From CAVSMC01 sp963728935 (GTDB taxonomy: Bacteria > Pseudomonadota > Gammaproteobacteria > Burkholderiales > Casimicrobiaceae), in assembly GCA_963728935.1 (NCBI GenBank), contig CAVSMC010000001.1, forward strand, positions 1,488,001-1,552,000: a DNA stretch of 64,000 nt, given 5' to 3'. This document shows, in pieces, positions 1-7,883 of the stretch. The notes beneath the pieces are model-generated. The model worked only from the letters and a program-made list of their open reading frames with translations, had not been told where the DNA came from and did no database searches. Made by a program: the position numbers and the translations under genes. Numbering within the stretch: the first letter of the stretch is position 1; every line of letters starts with the position of its first letter.

Positions 1-1
1 G

Positions 2-757
2 ACCGGCGGCACCGCGACCACGCTCGCGGTGTTCGTCGCGCTCGGCATCGGCATGGCGTTGCCGTACGTGCTGCTCGCGCTCTTTCCCGGCTGGCGTCGC
101 AAGCTGCCGAAATCCGGACCGTGGCTCGCGCGCTTCAAGCAATTGCTCGCGTTTCCGCTCTACGCGACAGTGGTGTGGCTCGCGTGGGTGCTGGGTGCGC
201 AGCGCGACATCGACGCGGTCGCGAGGCTGCTGCTCGCGCTTCTCGGCATCGGTTTCGCGCTTTGGGCCTGGCACATCGTGCGCACCGGCGGCGCACGACC
301 GTGGGGACTCGCGGGCGCGGCGGCGCTCGCCGCCGCAATCGTCGTCGCGTGGCCGTTGGTCGCGACGAGCGGCACCGCGAACGCGGTCGTGCGCTCGACC
401 GACGCGAATGGCGCAGCCGATGGATGGCTCCCGTTCTCACCGCAAGCCGTGAGCGATCTCAGCGCGCAGAATCGCGCGGTGTTCGTCGACTTCACGGCCG
501 CATGGTGCGTGACATGCCAGGTGAACGAGCGACTCGTGCTCGCCGATGACGACGTGCGCGCCGCGTTCGCACGCAAGAACGTCGCGCTGCTGCGCGCCGA
601 TTGGACACGACGCGACGACGACATCACCAGGGCGCTGGCGGCGCTCGGCCGCAACGGTGTGCCCGTCTACGTGCTCTACCGGCCCGGAAAGCCGCGACTG
701 TTGCTGCCCGAAGTGTTGCAGAAGCAGGTCGTGCTCGACGCGCTCGCGACGCTCTGA
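2..757 (+). CDS. dsbD: Thiol:disulfide interchange protein DsbD, C-terminal part (5' end outside window)
   Basis: The open frame runs in from the left edge, so only the last ~251 residues are visible. It shows the final membrane segments of the transmembrane electron-transfer domain (hydrophobic stretches near the start and around residues 50-100). A periplasmic thioredoxin-fold domain follows, with the redox motif WCVTC and the typical context DFTAAWC. DsbD passes electrons from cytoplasmic thioredoxin through the inner membrane to periplasmic partners such as DsbC, which is also encoded in this window at 30.3 kb. The frame ends in TGA a few bases before the tail of a decayed peptidase gene on the other strand. 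Identity rests on the motif and the domain order; the N-terminal domain cannot be checked here. Confidence 0.9.
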   Translation, partial: TGGTATTLAVFVALGIGMALPYVLLALFPGWRRKLPKSGPWLARFKQLLAFPLYATVVWLAWVLGAQRDIDAVARLLLALLGIGFALWAWHIVRTGGARPWGLAGAAALAAAIVVAWPLVATSGTANAVVRSTDANGAADGWLPFSPQAVSDLSAQNRAVFVDFTAAWCVTCQVNERLVLADDDVRAAFARKNVALLRADWTRRDDDITRALAALGRNGVPVYVLYRPGKPRLLLPEVLQKQVVLDALATL

Positions 758-764
758 GTCGGCG

Positions 765-1000
765 TCAGCGCGCCGACTCGGCTCGGCGGATCCGTTCTTC
801 GGTGGCGGGATGCGTGGACCGGTAGCGCAGCAGCGCACCGTCGGCCGCCGCCGATTGTTTGCTCAACCGTCGCATCAGCTCGGCGAACACGCGAGCCGAG
901 ATGCCGTGGCGCTTGAACGAGTCGAATGCATGGTCGTCTGATTCGCCTTCGAATCGCCGCGAACAGCTCGTCTGCAACAGAACGGTCGGCATCAGCGCGC
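765..1000 (-). pseudogene. C-terminal remnant of an M48-family metallopeptidase
   Basis: Read on the minus strand, this stretch encodes about 78 residues that look like the end of an M48 (HtpX/Ste24-like) peptidase. It has the segment ALMPTVLLQTSCSRRFEGES, then a helix-rich part (RHGISARVFAELMRRLSKQ), then the hallmark tail YRSTHPATEERIRRAES before the stop. In the family the arginine-rich segment lies just after the catalytic domain and the STHP..eRI motif closes the protein. The HEXXH zinc site and the membrane segments are missing: upstream the homology stops near 1000, where the oppositely oriented hlyD-type gene starts. This is a truncated remnant and cannot be an active peptidase. No start codon can be assigned. 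Confidence 0.7.
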
Positions 1001-1064
1001 GGCGAGCGTCGCAACGTGCAATGCTAAGATTCGCCGTCGCAGCGGAGGACAACCGGTCGATCGC

Positions 1065-2045
1065 GTGCATTCGCTCGTTTCGCGCACCGTCGTTTGCAGC
1101 GGCCTCGCGTCGCTCGTCGCGGCGTTCTCCGTCACCGGCTGCTCGAAGGATGTCGGTAGGCCGATTCAGGGTTACGTCGAAGGCGAATACGTTCGCGTCG
1201 CCGCGCAGTTTCCCGGAACGCTCGTCAAGCTCGCGGTCAGACGCGGCGATGCCGTGACGGCCGGAGCACCGGTGTTCGTGCTCGAAGCCGAGAACGAGTC
1301 GGCCGCACGCCGTCAGGCCGACGAACAACTGCGCGCGGCCGAGGCGCGGCTCGCCAATCTCAAGACCGGCAAGCGGCCGACGGAGATCGAGACGGTCGCG
1401 GAGCAGATGCGCCAGGCGCAAGCGGCGCTTGACCTTTCGGCCGCCAATTTGCGACGCCAGCAGGACCTGTTTCGCTCCGGCTTCGTGAGCCAGGCGACGC
1501 TCGACGACGCGCGCAGCGCGCTCAAACGCGATGAAGCGCAAGTCGCGCAAATGAAGGCGTCGATGGAGACCGCCAAGCTTCCGGCGCGAAGCGATGAAAT
1601 CCGCGCCGCCGAAGCGGACGTCCGCGCCGCGCGCGAAGCGCTCGCGCAATCGCAGTGGCGGCTCGCGCAGCGCGAGGTGTCGACGCCGACAGCGGGGCTG
1701 GTGCACGACACCTACTACGTCGTCGGCGACTTCGTTCCCGCCGGCAGTCCCGTTGCCGCCATTCTTCCGCCCGGCAACGTCAAGGCGCGCTTCTACGTGC
1801 CGGAGCCGATCGTTGGCAGGCTCAAGCGCGGCGATGTCGTCGCGCTCGCATGCGACGGCTGCGGTGCGCCGATTTCGGCGACGATCTCGTTCATCTCCGA
1901 CCGCGTCGAGTTCACGCCGCCCGTGCTCTATTCGAAGGAGAACCGCGCGAAGCTCGTATTTCTCGTCGAGGCAAAGCCGCAAATCTCCGATGCGCAACGG
2001 CTGAAGCCCGGCCAGCCGTTGGATGTGACGCTGCCCGCGACATGA
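1065..2045 (+). CDS. HlyD/YbhG-type membrane-fusion (periplasmic adaptor) lipoprotein
   Basis: 326 residues with a lipoprotein-type signal (hydrophobic segment ending VTGC at about residue 26). It then has a biotinyl-lipoyl-like half (FPGTLVKLAVRRGDAVTAGAPVFVLEAEN), a long alpha-helical hairpin (about residues 75-190, alternating A/Q/R/E-rich helices) and the second half of the lipoyl domain (VSTPTAGLVHDTYYVVGDFV). This is the standard layout of an adaptor linking an inner-membrane ABC exporter to an outer-membrane channel. The start is GTG; a GGAGG lies 18 bases upstream, which is long, so the start is only probable. It overlaps the downstream ATPase gene by 4 bases (ATGA), so the three genes form one export operon. 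No outer-membrane partner is encoded nearby. The substrate is unknown. Confidence 0.85.
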   Translation: MHSLVSRTVVCSGLASLVAAFSVTGCSKDVGRPIQGYVEGEYVRVAAQFPGTLVKLAVRRGDAVTAGAPVFVLEAENESAARRQADEQLRAAEARLANLKTGKRPTEIETVAEQMRQAQAALDLSAANLRRQQDLFRSGFVSQATLDDARSALKRDEAQVAQMKASMETAKLPARSDEIRAAEADVRAAREALAQSQWRLAQREVSTPTAGLVHDTYYVVGDFVPAGSPVAAILPPGNVKARFYVPEPIVGRLKRGDVVALACDGCGAPISATISFISDRVEFTPPVLYSKENRAKLVFLVEAKPQISDAQRLKPGQPLDVTLPAT

Positions 2046-3043
2046 GCTCGCCCGGCCGTCGGAACGGCAGCGCGCGCGACGGCGGTCCATCGGCCGCGGC
2101 CGAAAACGGCGACGTCGTGATCGACGTTCGCGGCCTGAACAAGCACTTCGGCAAGCTGCACGCGGTGAGGGACCTCGCGCTTACCGTGCGCCGCGGCGAG
2201 ATCTTCGGCTTCCTCGGTCCGAACGGCAGCGGCAAGACGACGTCGATCCGAATGCTCTGCGGGCTGCTCACACCCGATAGCGGCGAAGGCACCTGCCTCG
2301 GCTTCGACATCGTCCGCGAGACGAGGCAGATCAAGCGCCACGTCGGCTACATGACGCAGCGGTTCTCGTTCTGGGAGGATTTGACGATCCGCGAGAACCT
2401 GCGCTTCATCGCGCGCATGTACGGCATGGAAGATCGCAACGCGCGCGTGGAGTCGGCGTTGCGCGATCTCGGGCTCGCCGCACGCGCCGACCAGCTCGCC
2501 GGAACGTTGTCGGGCGGTTGGAAGCAGCGGCTCGCGCTCGCCGCGTGTCTGCTGCACGAGCCGCAGTTGCTGCTGCTCGACGAGCCGACCGCAGGCGTGG
2601 ACCCGAAGGCGCGCCGCGATTTCTGGGAGGAGCTGCACGGGCTCGCCGCGCGCGGCATCACCGTGCTGGTAAGCACGCACTACATGGACGAGGCGGAGCG
2701 CTGCCACAAGCTCGCGTACATTCTCAACGGCCGGCTGCTCGTGCAGGGCACGGCGCACGACGTGATCGCGAGCCAGCCGCTCGTGACCTGGGAAGTATCC
2801 GGCCCGGATTTGCCCGCGCTCGCGGACAAGCTGCGCGAGTTGCCCGCGGTCGAGCAGGTCGCGGCATTCGGCACGACGCTGCACGTCACCGGATCGAATC
2901 GCGACGCGATCGCGCGCGCGCTTGCGCCGCTTCGCGGTGCGCCAGGCTGGGTCTGGCGCGAAGTCGAGCCGGGCCTCGAGGACGTGTTCATCCATCTGAT
3001 GCGCGAAGTCGACCGCGCGGAAAGGGCACCCTCACAGCAATGA
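2042..3043 (+). CDS. ABC-2 type exporter, ATP-binding protein
   Basis: 333 residues. It has Walker A GPNGSGKT (about residue 62), signature LSGGW, Walker B LLLLDEPTAGVD and the switch histidine in STHYMDE, so it is a complete nucleotide-binding domain of the YhiH/NatA/CcmA group. A C-terminal regulatory extension of about 90 residues follows. An N-terminal tail of roughly 22 residues rich in S/G/R precedes the domain. It starts inside the stop of the adaptor gene (ATGA overlap), and the permease gene starts inside its own stop, so it is translationally coupled on both sides. It powers export through the neighbouring permease; the substrate (drug, lipid or polymer) cannot be read from the sequence. 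Confidence 0.9.
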   Translation: MSSPGRRNGSARDGGPSAAAENGDVVIDVRGLNKHFGKLHAVRDLALTVRRGEIFGFLGPNGSGKTTSIRMLCGLLTPDSGEGTCLGFDIVRETRQIKRHVGYMTQRFSFWEDLTIRENLRFIARMYGMEDRNARVESALRDLGLAARADQLAGTLSGGWKQRLALAACLLHEPQLLLLDEPTAGVDPKARRDFWEELHGLAARGITVLVSTHYMDEAERCHKLAYILNGRLLVQGTAHDVIASQPLVTWEVSGPDLPALADKLRELPAVEQVAAFGTTLHVTGSNRDAIARALAPLRGAPGWVWREVEPGLEDVFIHLMREVDRAERAPSQQ

Positions 3044-4176
3044 CCAGCTTCTTCTCGCTATCGCGCTGGCTGGGGATCGTCATCAAGGAGTTCATCCAGC
3101 TCAAGCGCGACCGGCTGACGTTCGGCATGATCGTCGGCATCCCGGTGGTGCAGCTGGTGCTGTTCGGCTTCGCGATCAATTCCGACCCGAAGCATCTGCC
3201 GACGGCCATGCTCGACGCCGACCGCAGCGAGTTCTCGCGCAGCATCGTCGCCGGCCTTCGCAACAGCGAGTATTTCGCGTTCGTCCGCGAGGCGGCCGAC
3301 GAGCGCGAGGTCGATGCGCTGCTGGCAAGCGGCGACGTGCAGTTCGTCGTCACGATCCCGACCGGCTTCTCGCGCGCGCTCGTACGCGGCGAGCGGCCCG
3401 CGGTGCTGATCGAAGCCGACGCCACCGACCCGGCGGCGACCGGCAACGCGATCGCCGCGGTGAACACGCTTGCGCAGACGGTGCTCGCACGCGATCTCAC
3501 CGGGCCGCTCGCGTCGCTCGCCGGCGGCGTATCGCCGTTCGAGGTTCGAATTCATCCGCGCTACAACCCCGAAGCCATCACGCAGTACAACATCGTGCCC
3601 GGATTGATGGGCGTGATCCTGACGATGACGATGGTGCTGATGACCGGGCTCGCGGTCACGCGCGAGACCGAGCGTGGCACGATGGAGAATCTGCTCGCAA
3701 CGCCGGCGACCGCGCTCGAGGTGATGACCGGCAAGATCGTGCCCTACGTGGCGATTGGACTCATTCAGGTGACGATCGTGCTGATTCTCGCGCGGCTGAT
3801 CTTCGGCGTTCCGATGCTCGGGAACTTGATCGTGCTCTACTCGGCGGTGCTCGTGTTCATCGCGGCGAACCTGACGCTCGGCCTGATGTTCAGCGCGCTC
3901 GCGCGCAATCAACTGCAGGCGATGCAGTTGACGTTCTTCTTCTTTCTGCCGTCGATGCTGTTGTCCGGCTTCATGTTTCCGTTCCGGGGCATGCCGGGAT
4001 GGGCGCAGGTCATCGGCGAGGTGCTGCCGCTCACGCATTTTCTGCGTGTCGTGCGCGCCGTCATGCTGAAGGGAAACGGCCTCGCCGCTGTCGCTGCCGA
4101 GTTGTGGCCGATCGCAGCGTTCATGCTCGCGGTGATTCTGATCGGATTGCGGGTGTTCAGAAGCACATTGGACTAG
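3040..4176 (+). CDS. ABC-2 type exporter, permease protein
   Basis: 378 residues of the ABC2_membrane_3 (YhhJ/YbhS-like) type. It has one N-terminal membrane segment (about residues 20-45), then a large periplasmic domain (about 45-170). A block of five membrane segments follows (from about 185 to the end), containing the family-typical stretch VTRETERGTMENLLATPA. The ATG overlaps the TGA of the ATPase gene. With the HlyD-type adaptor and the ATPase it makes a complete inner-membrane exporter of the YbhFSR kind, except that only one permease is present, so the protein probably homodimerises. The 3' end is followed by a gene-free stretch before the rhomboid gene. Confidence 0.9.
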   Translation: MTSFFSLSRWLGIVIKEFIQLKRDRLTFGMIVGIPVVQLVLFGFAINSDPKHLPTAMLDADRSEFSRSIVAGLRNSEYFAFVREAADEREVDALLASGDVQFVVTIPTGFSRALVRGERPAVLIEADATDPAATGNAIAAVNTLAQTVLARDLTGPLASLAGGVSPFEVRIHPRYNPEAITQYNIVPGLMGVILTMTMVLMTGLAVTRETERGTMENLLATPATALEVMTGKIVPYVAIGLIQVTIVLILARLIFGVPMLGNLIVLYSAVLVFIAANLTLGLMFSALARNQLQAMQLTFFFFLPSMLLSGFMFPFRGMPGWAQVIGEVLPLTHFLRVVRAVMLKGNGLAAVAAELWPIAAFMLAVILIGLRVFRSTLD

Positions 4177-4508
4177 AACGACGCCCGGTCGGCGGCCGAT
4201 GGCTTCGGACAACTGCGCGTAGACGCGGTCGAGGCGATCTCCGACAGCAAATCGAGCCCTCAGATGCAGATGGCCATTATTCAGGGCATTATGTGTGATG
4301 CCGCACAAAGCGGCCGGAAATATGTACAACGATCCGACCGTTCTGGAGCGCTCTCGGAGCGACCGCTCGAACCAGGGGCAATTCGTTCCCCGGCCGACGC
4401 CGACACTCGAAAAGACCTGGGGGAGGAACTGGAGGCGACGCACCGGGCTCGGACGAGCGTGCGCGACGAGCCCTTGAGGGCCGCGCGCGACGTCCCCAGC
4501 TACCAGCC
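4177..4508. other. Gene-free spacer between exporter operon and rhomboid gene
   Basis: About 330 bases with short open frames on both strands, none of which resembles a protein I recognise and none of which has a convincing ribosome-binding site. I see no clear terminator with a T-tract, no tRNA and none of the repeat families found elsewhere in the window. A few short inverted GAGCG/CGCTC motifs lie around 4349-4372 but form no convincing hairpin. It presumably carries the rhomboid promoter. Confidence 0.5.
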
Positions 4509-5114
4509 ATGATGCCCATGACGACTGCTCTGATCGCCGCCAATGTGGCGATGTTCTTCCTGGAGCAGGTCGCTCCCGGTTTGATTTACGCGCTCGCGCT
4601 GTGGCCGCTCGGCGGCGGACGGGCGGGCGGCCCGGGTTTCGCCCCGTGGCAGCTCGTCACTTACGCATTCCTGCACGGCGGAATGCTGCACCTCGCCTTC
4701 AATATGTTCGCGCTCTACATGTTCGGCGGCGCGATCGAGCGGGTATTCGGTCCGCGGCGATACCTTACTTATTACTTCGTGTGCGTTGTTTCAGCCGCGC
4801 TCACGCAATTGGTGTTCGCCGCGATTTCCGGCGGGTTCTATCCGACCGTCGGCGCTTCCGGCGGCGTCTTCGGGCTGCTGCTCGCGTATGGCGTCTACTT
4901 CCCGAACAATCGCGTGATGCTGATCTTTCCGCCGATACCGATGCCGGCGCGGATGTTCGTGCTCGTCTACGCCGCGATCGAGCTCTATCTCGGCGTCACC
5001 GGCACGCAGGAAGGTGTGGCTCATTTCGCCCACCTGGGCGGGATGATCGGCGGCCTGGCGCTGTTGCGCTACGGCCGGGGCCCGGGCGGCGGGCGTCGAG
5101 TCTTCCGATGGTGA
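4509..5114 (+). CDS. Rhomboid family intramembrane serine protease
   Basis: 201 residues, six predicted membrane segments, almost nothing outside the membrane core. The catalytic serine lies in the motif GASGGVFGLL (about residue 118). The catalytic histidine is in AHLGGMIGG near the C-terminus. The conserved HGGMLHLAFNMFALY segment carries the histidine and asparagine of the oxyanion region. Three in-frame ATGs lie at the start (4509, 4512, 4518); the first is given. Rhomboids cleave transmembrane helices of substrate proteins within the inner membrane. Its monocistronic setting gives no clue to the substrate. Confidence 0.92.
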   Translation: MMPMTTALIAANVAMFFLEQVAPGLIYALALWPLGGGRAGGPGFAPWQLVTYAFLHGGMLHLAFNMFALYMFGGAIERVFGPRRYLTYYFVCVVSAALTQLVFAAISGGFYPTVGASGGVFGLLLAYGVYFPNNRVMLIFPPIPMPARMFVLVYAAIELYLGVTGTQEGVAHFAHLGGMIGGLALLRYGRGPGGGRRVFRW

Positions 5115-5183
5115 TCTTGAAGCGCGTGCGCCGCTTCGAATGACGAAGGGACGTTCCGCGAGCGTCGGCGGCTATTGGCGCGC

Positions 5184-5660
5184 CTACAGCTGCGGGATCG
5201 TACCCGACGCCGTGCGCAGATAGAGTATCGCGCCGCGGTCGCTGACCAATTCGCCGTGCGAGCTTCCGGCGTACGCGACGTGGTAATCGCCGCGGCTCAC
5301 CTCGACGTCGCCCAGCCGCACGCTGCCCTCGACGACGATGCAATGCTCGTCGCAAATCGGATGATCGTGCGCAGGCAGACGCGCGCCCGCATCGAGGCGC
5401 AGCAGGAACGACTGCATCGTGCCGTCATCCTGCAGATGCTTGACGGCGACGCCGGGGGCGATGGCCAACCACGTTCCGTCGCTCGTGCGCACCGTCAGAA
5501 AGCGCTGACGATCGCGTCGCACGCGGTCGACAATTCGCTCGCGGATGCGCGCAAAGCGCGCTGCATCCGGCGGGGCCGGCGCGATCGCAACGGCCAGCGC
5601 CTCGGTCACCTCGTCGGGCAGCACCGCGTCGTTCAATATTGTTTTTCGCGCTGACGACAT
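5184..5660 (-). CDS. chrR: ChrR-type cupin anti-sigma factor
   Basis: 158 residues. The C-terminal half is a cupin: the metal-binding motif appears as HDHPICDEHCIVVEGSVRLGD (histidines and glutamate) followed by DYHVAYAGSSHGELVS with a further histidine. The start ATG lies inside the end of the sigma gene (28-base overlap), so the two are translationally coupled. In the known RpoE-ChrR pair the anti-sigma holds the sigma factor until singlet oxygen or organic peroxides release it. The N-terminal zinc-binding anti-sigma domain of classical ChrR is not obvious here: this protein lacks the HxxxCxxC segment, so it resembles the cupin-only branch and the inducing signal is uncertain. Confidence 0.8.
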   Translation of the reverse strand: MSSARKTILNDAVLPDEVTEALAVAIAPAPPDAARFARIRERIVDRVRRDRQRFLTVRTSDGTWLAIAPGVAVKHLQDDGTMQSFLLRLDAGARLPAHDHPICDEHCIVVEGSVRLGDVEVSRGDYHVAYAGSSHGELVSDRGAILYLRTASGTIPQL

Positions 5661-6349
5661 GCTATTGGTCCTGGTTGTTCGATGTCGGGGAGCTTGCGCT
5701 TCAGCGCGTCGAGCGCCCGGCGGATCTGGCTTTTGACCGTTCCGAGCGGCAGGCCGACGAACTGCGCGATCTCCTGGTGGGTAAGTCCGCGGAAGAACGC
5801 AAGCCCGATCATTTGACGCTGCGAGGCGGAAAGGGTTGCGACGGCCGCGTGCACCGCATGGCGCGTCTCCAGCGCCGCGAGCAGGTCGAACGAATCGCGC
5901 TCCCGCGGCGCGTCGTCTTCGCTCACGAGTTCCTCGGGCGACTCGTGAAGCGACGCGGGATCGCGCGCCCGCAGCGCATCGAGCGCGCGGCTGCGGCAGA
6001 TCACCAGCAGCCAGGTTATGGGACTCGCGCGGCCGCTGTCGTAAGCCGCGGCCTGCTTCCAAGCCTGATAGAACGAATCGGCGACGATTTCCTCGGCGAG
6101 CGGCTTGCTCGACACGATGCGCAGCGCGAGGCCATAGGCCTTGCCGACCGTCCGGTCATAGAACTGGGCAAGCGCCCGCTCGTCGCCGCCCGCCATCTTG
6201 TGCACCAACGCAACGAGCTCGGAGCGTTGCGTTTCCTCTTTGACGACCGGTATCGCGGCCACGTCGGCCGGGCCGGCGCCGCCTTGGCGCGGGGTCGTCA
6301 TGCGCACGGACACTTGCCAACGGGCGTCGACGACGTGCTGAAAGGCCAT
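5633..6349 (-). CDS. ECF (sigma-24 type) RNA polymerase sigma factor
   Basis: Up to 238 residues; a second in-frame ATG at 6301 would give 222. Region 2 is seen as LAQFYDRTVGKAYGLALRIVSSKPLAEEIVADSFYQAWKQA in outline, with the -10-recognising helix. Region 4 has the helix-turn-helix LTHQEIAQFVGLPLGTVKSQIRRALDALK. There is no sigma region 1 or 3, as expected for an ECF factor. It is cotranscribed with the ChrR-like anti-sigma gene immediately downstream and stands divergent from a VOC-protein gene. Autoregulation is likely for this family; a possible promoter upstream is listed separately. Confidence 0.9.
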   Translation of the reverse strand: MAFQHVVDARWQVSVRMTTPRQGGAGPADVAAIPVVKEETQRSELVALVHKMAGGDERALAQFYDRTVGKAYGLALRIVSSKPLAEEIVADSFYQAWKQAAAYDSGRASPITWLLVICRSRALDALRARDPASLHESPEELVSEDDAPRERDSFDLLAALETRHAVHAAVATLSASQRQMIGLAFFRGLTHQEIAQFVGLPLGTVKSQIRRALDALKRKLPDIEQPGPIACRQREKQY

Positions 6350-6389
6350 ACCAATAGCTCCGGTTCGCGTCGGATCGGTCTACCGTCCA

Positions 6390-6417
6390 GATACGCAAAC
6401 GCGCGCACTTTGGATCC
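6390..6417 (-). promoter_or_regulatory. Possible ECF-type promoter of the sigma/chrR operon
   Basis: On the minus strand, GGATCCAAA (6417 downwards) and GTATCT (6395-6390) are separated by 16 bases and lie about 40-60 bases upstream of the first ATG. The -35 resembles the TGATCC element recognised by RpoE-ChrR type sigma factors. The -10 match is weak. This is a suggestion only. Confidence 0.25.
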
Positions 6418-6585
6418 CCAGTCAGCCGTCAAGCGCCGATAGGATGCCCGAACGCCGTCCATCGTCAAGACCAATGTCGATCCGTCGCCGTGCCGATCGA
6501 CTAATGATAGGAACGGTTGTTCGGCAGCGTACGTTTGTCCGCAACCTGTCCGCCCCGTCCCTGTCAGACGACGAAGGAGGCTGCG

Positions 6586-7062
6586 ATGCAGAAGATCACC
6601 CCGTTTCTCTGGTACTCGACCCAAGCCGAAGAAGCCGCGAAGTTCTACGCGTCGATTTTCCCCAACTCGAGGGTGCGCGGCGTCACGTCGTTGCCGAGCG
6701 AATCGCCCAGCGGCCCGCCCGGCTCGGTGAAGATCGTCGACTTCGAGCTCTTTGGCCAGTCGTTCACCGCCATGACCGCGGGGCCGCTCGACCCGTTCAA
6801 TCACGCGGTGTCGTTCGTCGTGAGCTGCGACAATCAGGCGGAAATCGACCGCTACTGGAACGCGCTTCTCGAGGGCGGGTCGGCCGAGCAATGCGGTTGG
6901 CTAAAAGACCGCTATGGCCTGTCGTGGCAGATCGTCCCGACCGTGCTGGGCAAGATGATGGGCGACCCCGATCGAGCCAGCGCGAAGCGAGCGGCCGACG
7001 CGATGCTCAAGATGGTCAAGATCGACATCGCGGCGTTGGAGGCGGCATTCGCGGGCAAGTGA
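6586..7062 (+). CDS. VOC-superfamily protein (PhnB / 3-demethylubiquinone methyltransferase-like fold)
   Basis: 158 residues starting at an ATG that follows a strong AAGGAGG (6574-6580), which decides against the earlier in-frame ATG at 6517. The beginning MQKITPFLWYSTQAEEAAKF and the later FNHAVSFVVSCDNQAEIDRYWNALLEGG match the PhnB-like glyoxalase/VOC fold family once misnamed 3-demethylubiquinone-9 3-methyltransferase. Despite that old name there is no SAM-binding motif. The protein is a paired beta-alpha-beta-beta-beta fold whose substrate is not known. It is divergent from the sigma/chrR operon, so it could belong to that regulon. Confidence 0.85.
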   Translation: MQKITPFLWYSTQAEEAAKFYASIFPNSRVRGVTSLPSESPSGPPGSVKIVDFELFGQSFTAMTAGPLDPFNHAVSFVVSCDNQAEIDRYWNALLEGGSAEQCGWLKDRYGLSWQIVPTVLGKMMGDPDRASAKRAADAMLKMVKIDIAALEAAFAGK

Positions 7063-7080
7063 ACGACGCGGCCGCGTGTG

Positions 7081-7563
7081 CTAGAGCCTGACGTCGGCCC
7101 AGTCGGCTCCGGTGAGGCTTTGCAGTTGATCGGGTTTGACCGGAAAAACCGAGAACGGCGTGCCGCCTGCTGCCCACACCGTGTCGAAGCCGCGAAGATC
7201 CTGATCGAGCAGCAGCTTGACGGGTTGCGAGTGGCCGATCGGCGCGACGCCGCCGATCGCGTAGCCGGTGGACGCGCGCACGAAGTCGGCGTCGGCGCGC
7301 GTCAGCGGTTCGCCGAGCAGCATCGCGACCTTCGACTCGCTCACGCGGTTGTCGCCGCTCGCCACGACGATGACCGCTTGCCCACTGGTCTTGCCGCGAA
7401 ACACGATCGACTTCGCGATCTCGGCAACCGAACAGCCAATGGCCGCGGCCGCCTCGGCGCTCGTGCGAGTGGCCTGTTCGAACTCGACGACGCGGGTGTC
7501 GACGCCCGCCTCGCGCAGCAATTGCGACGTGCGAAGCGCGGTGGGGTGCTCGGCGGCTTTCAT
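7081..7563 (-). CDS. ybaK: YbaK/EbsC family aminoacyl-tRNA deacylase
   Basis: 160 residues. The YbaK/ProX fold is recognisable from CSVAEIAKSIVFRG, the helix KVAMLLGEPLTRADADFVRASTGYAIGGVAPIG and the GG(T)PFSVFPVKP end. The conserved lysine of KSIVF and the GYAIGGVAPIGH motif are present. Such proteins clear mischarged Cys-tRNA(Pro) or Ala-tRNA(Pro) in trans. It is transcribed divergently from the trpS leader, an interesting pairing of two tRNA-charging functions. The start MKAAEHPTALR at 7563 is chosen because the longer upstream frame has no homology. Confidence 0.88.
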   Translation of the reverse strand: MKAAEHPTALRTSQLLREAGVDTRVVEFEQATRTSAEAAAAIGCSVAEIAKSIVFRGKTSGQAVIVVASGDNRVSESKVAMLLGEPLTRADADFVRASTGYAIGGVAPIGHSQPVKLLLDQDLRGFDTVWAAGGTPFSVFPVKPDQLQSLTGADWADVRL

Positions 7564-7683
7564 GGCAACGATAGGCAACGAAAGCCGCGATCGTAGCGCA
7601 GGGCGGGCACGCCGCGCGAACGAGACGCCCGCCGCGCGAGCTTGGCGATTTCCGGACGCTCGCGTACGCGGCGATCGCGCGAA

Positions 7684-7712
7684 TTGCAATCGCTTGTCGA
7701 GCCTGATAGCCT
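7684..7712 (+). promoter_or_regulatory. Possible sigma70 promoter of the trpS leader
   Basis: TTGCAA (7684-7689) and TAGCCT (7707-7712) with exactly 17 bases between them. The predicted start point falls at about 7719, directly on the leader ATG, so either the leader peptide is translated from a nearly leaderless message or the true promoter lies further upstream. Confidence 0.4.
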
Positions 7713-7718
7713 TTGCGC

Positions 7719-7763
7719 ATGGGACCCATATCCAACGTTTCGTTGCGCTGGTGGAGCCGCTGA
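7719..7763 (+). CDS. trpL: trp leader peptide, 14 residues with tandem Trp codons
   Basis: A 14-codon frame reads MGPISNVSLRWWSR and stop. Two adjacent TGG codons (7749-7754) come just before the stop. It ends directly in front of a set of mutually exclusive hairpins that finish in a terminator upstream of trpS, exactly the architecture of ribosome-mediated trp attenuators. No strong Shine-Dalgarno is visible; a TTG two codons earlier could also serve as start. In such systems, scarcity of charged tRNA(Trp) stalls the ribosome on the Trp codons and allows read-through into the structural gene. Here that gene is the Trp-tRNA synthetase rather than trpE. Confidence 0.75.
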   Translation: MGPISNVSLRWWSR

Positions 7764-7835
7764 CAGCAGGCGGCTGATCGTCTTTTTCGTCTCTTCCAAA
7801 CGAGAATGCCGCCGCTCCGGGCGGCATTCTCGTTT
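7755..7835 (+). promoter_or_regulatory. Tryptophan attenuator (1:2, 2:3 and 3:4 hairpins) of trpS
   Basis: Segment 1 is AGCCGC (7755-7760, overlapping the leader end), which pairs with segment 2 GCGGCT (7770-7775). Segment 2 also contains GGCGGC (7769-7774), which can instead pair with GCCGCC in segment 3 (7808-7813). Segment 3 (7798-7813) pairs perfectly over 16 bases with segment 4 (7820-7835), loop GCTCCG, giving the terminator. A ribosome stalled at the Trp codons would cover segment 1, free segment 2 to take segment 3, and so prevent the terminator. Promoter, leader, hairpins and trpS follow within about 200 bases. Confidence 0.78.
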
Positions 7836-7838
7836 CTC
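7798..7838 (+). terminator. Attenuator terminator hairpin upstream of trpS
   Basis: Perfect 16-base stem AAACGAGAATGCCGCC / GGCGGCATTCTCGTTT with a 6-base loop, followed by TTTCTCG rather than a long T run. The A-tract on the 5' side gives the terminal A-U pairs. It is the 3:4 structure of the attenuator. Confidence 0.75.
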
Positions 7839-7883
7839 GTGTGTCGCGTCGGATCGGCGGCCTGCGCATACCAGGAGCCATTC

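Noticed and set aside
3058..4443. A 461-codon minus-strand frame opposite the ABC permease
   Set aside because: Antisense shadow rich in H, R and Q; the permease on the plus strand has proper membrane segments and coupling.
4264..4512. Short plus-strand frame in the spacer before the rhomboid gene
   Set aside because: No ribosome-binding site, no recognisable motif, and it overlaps the rhomboid start.
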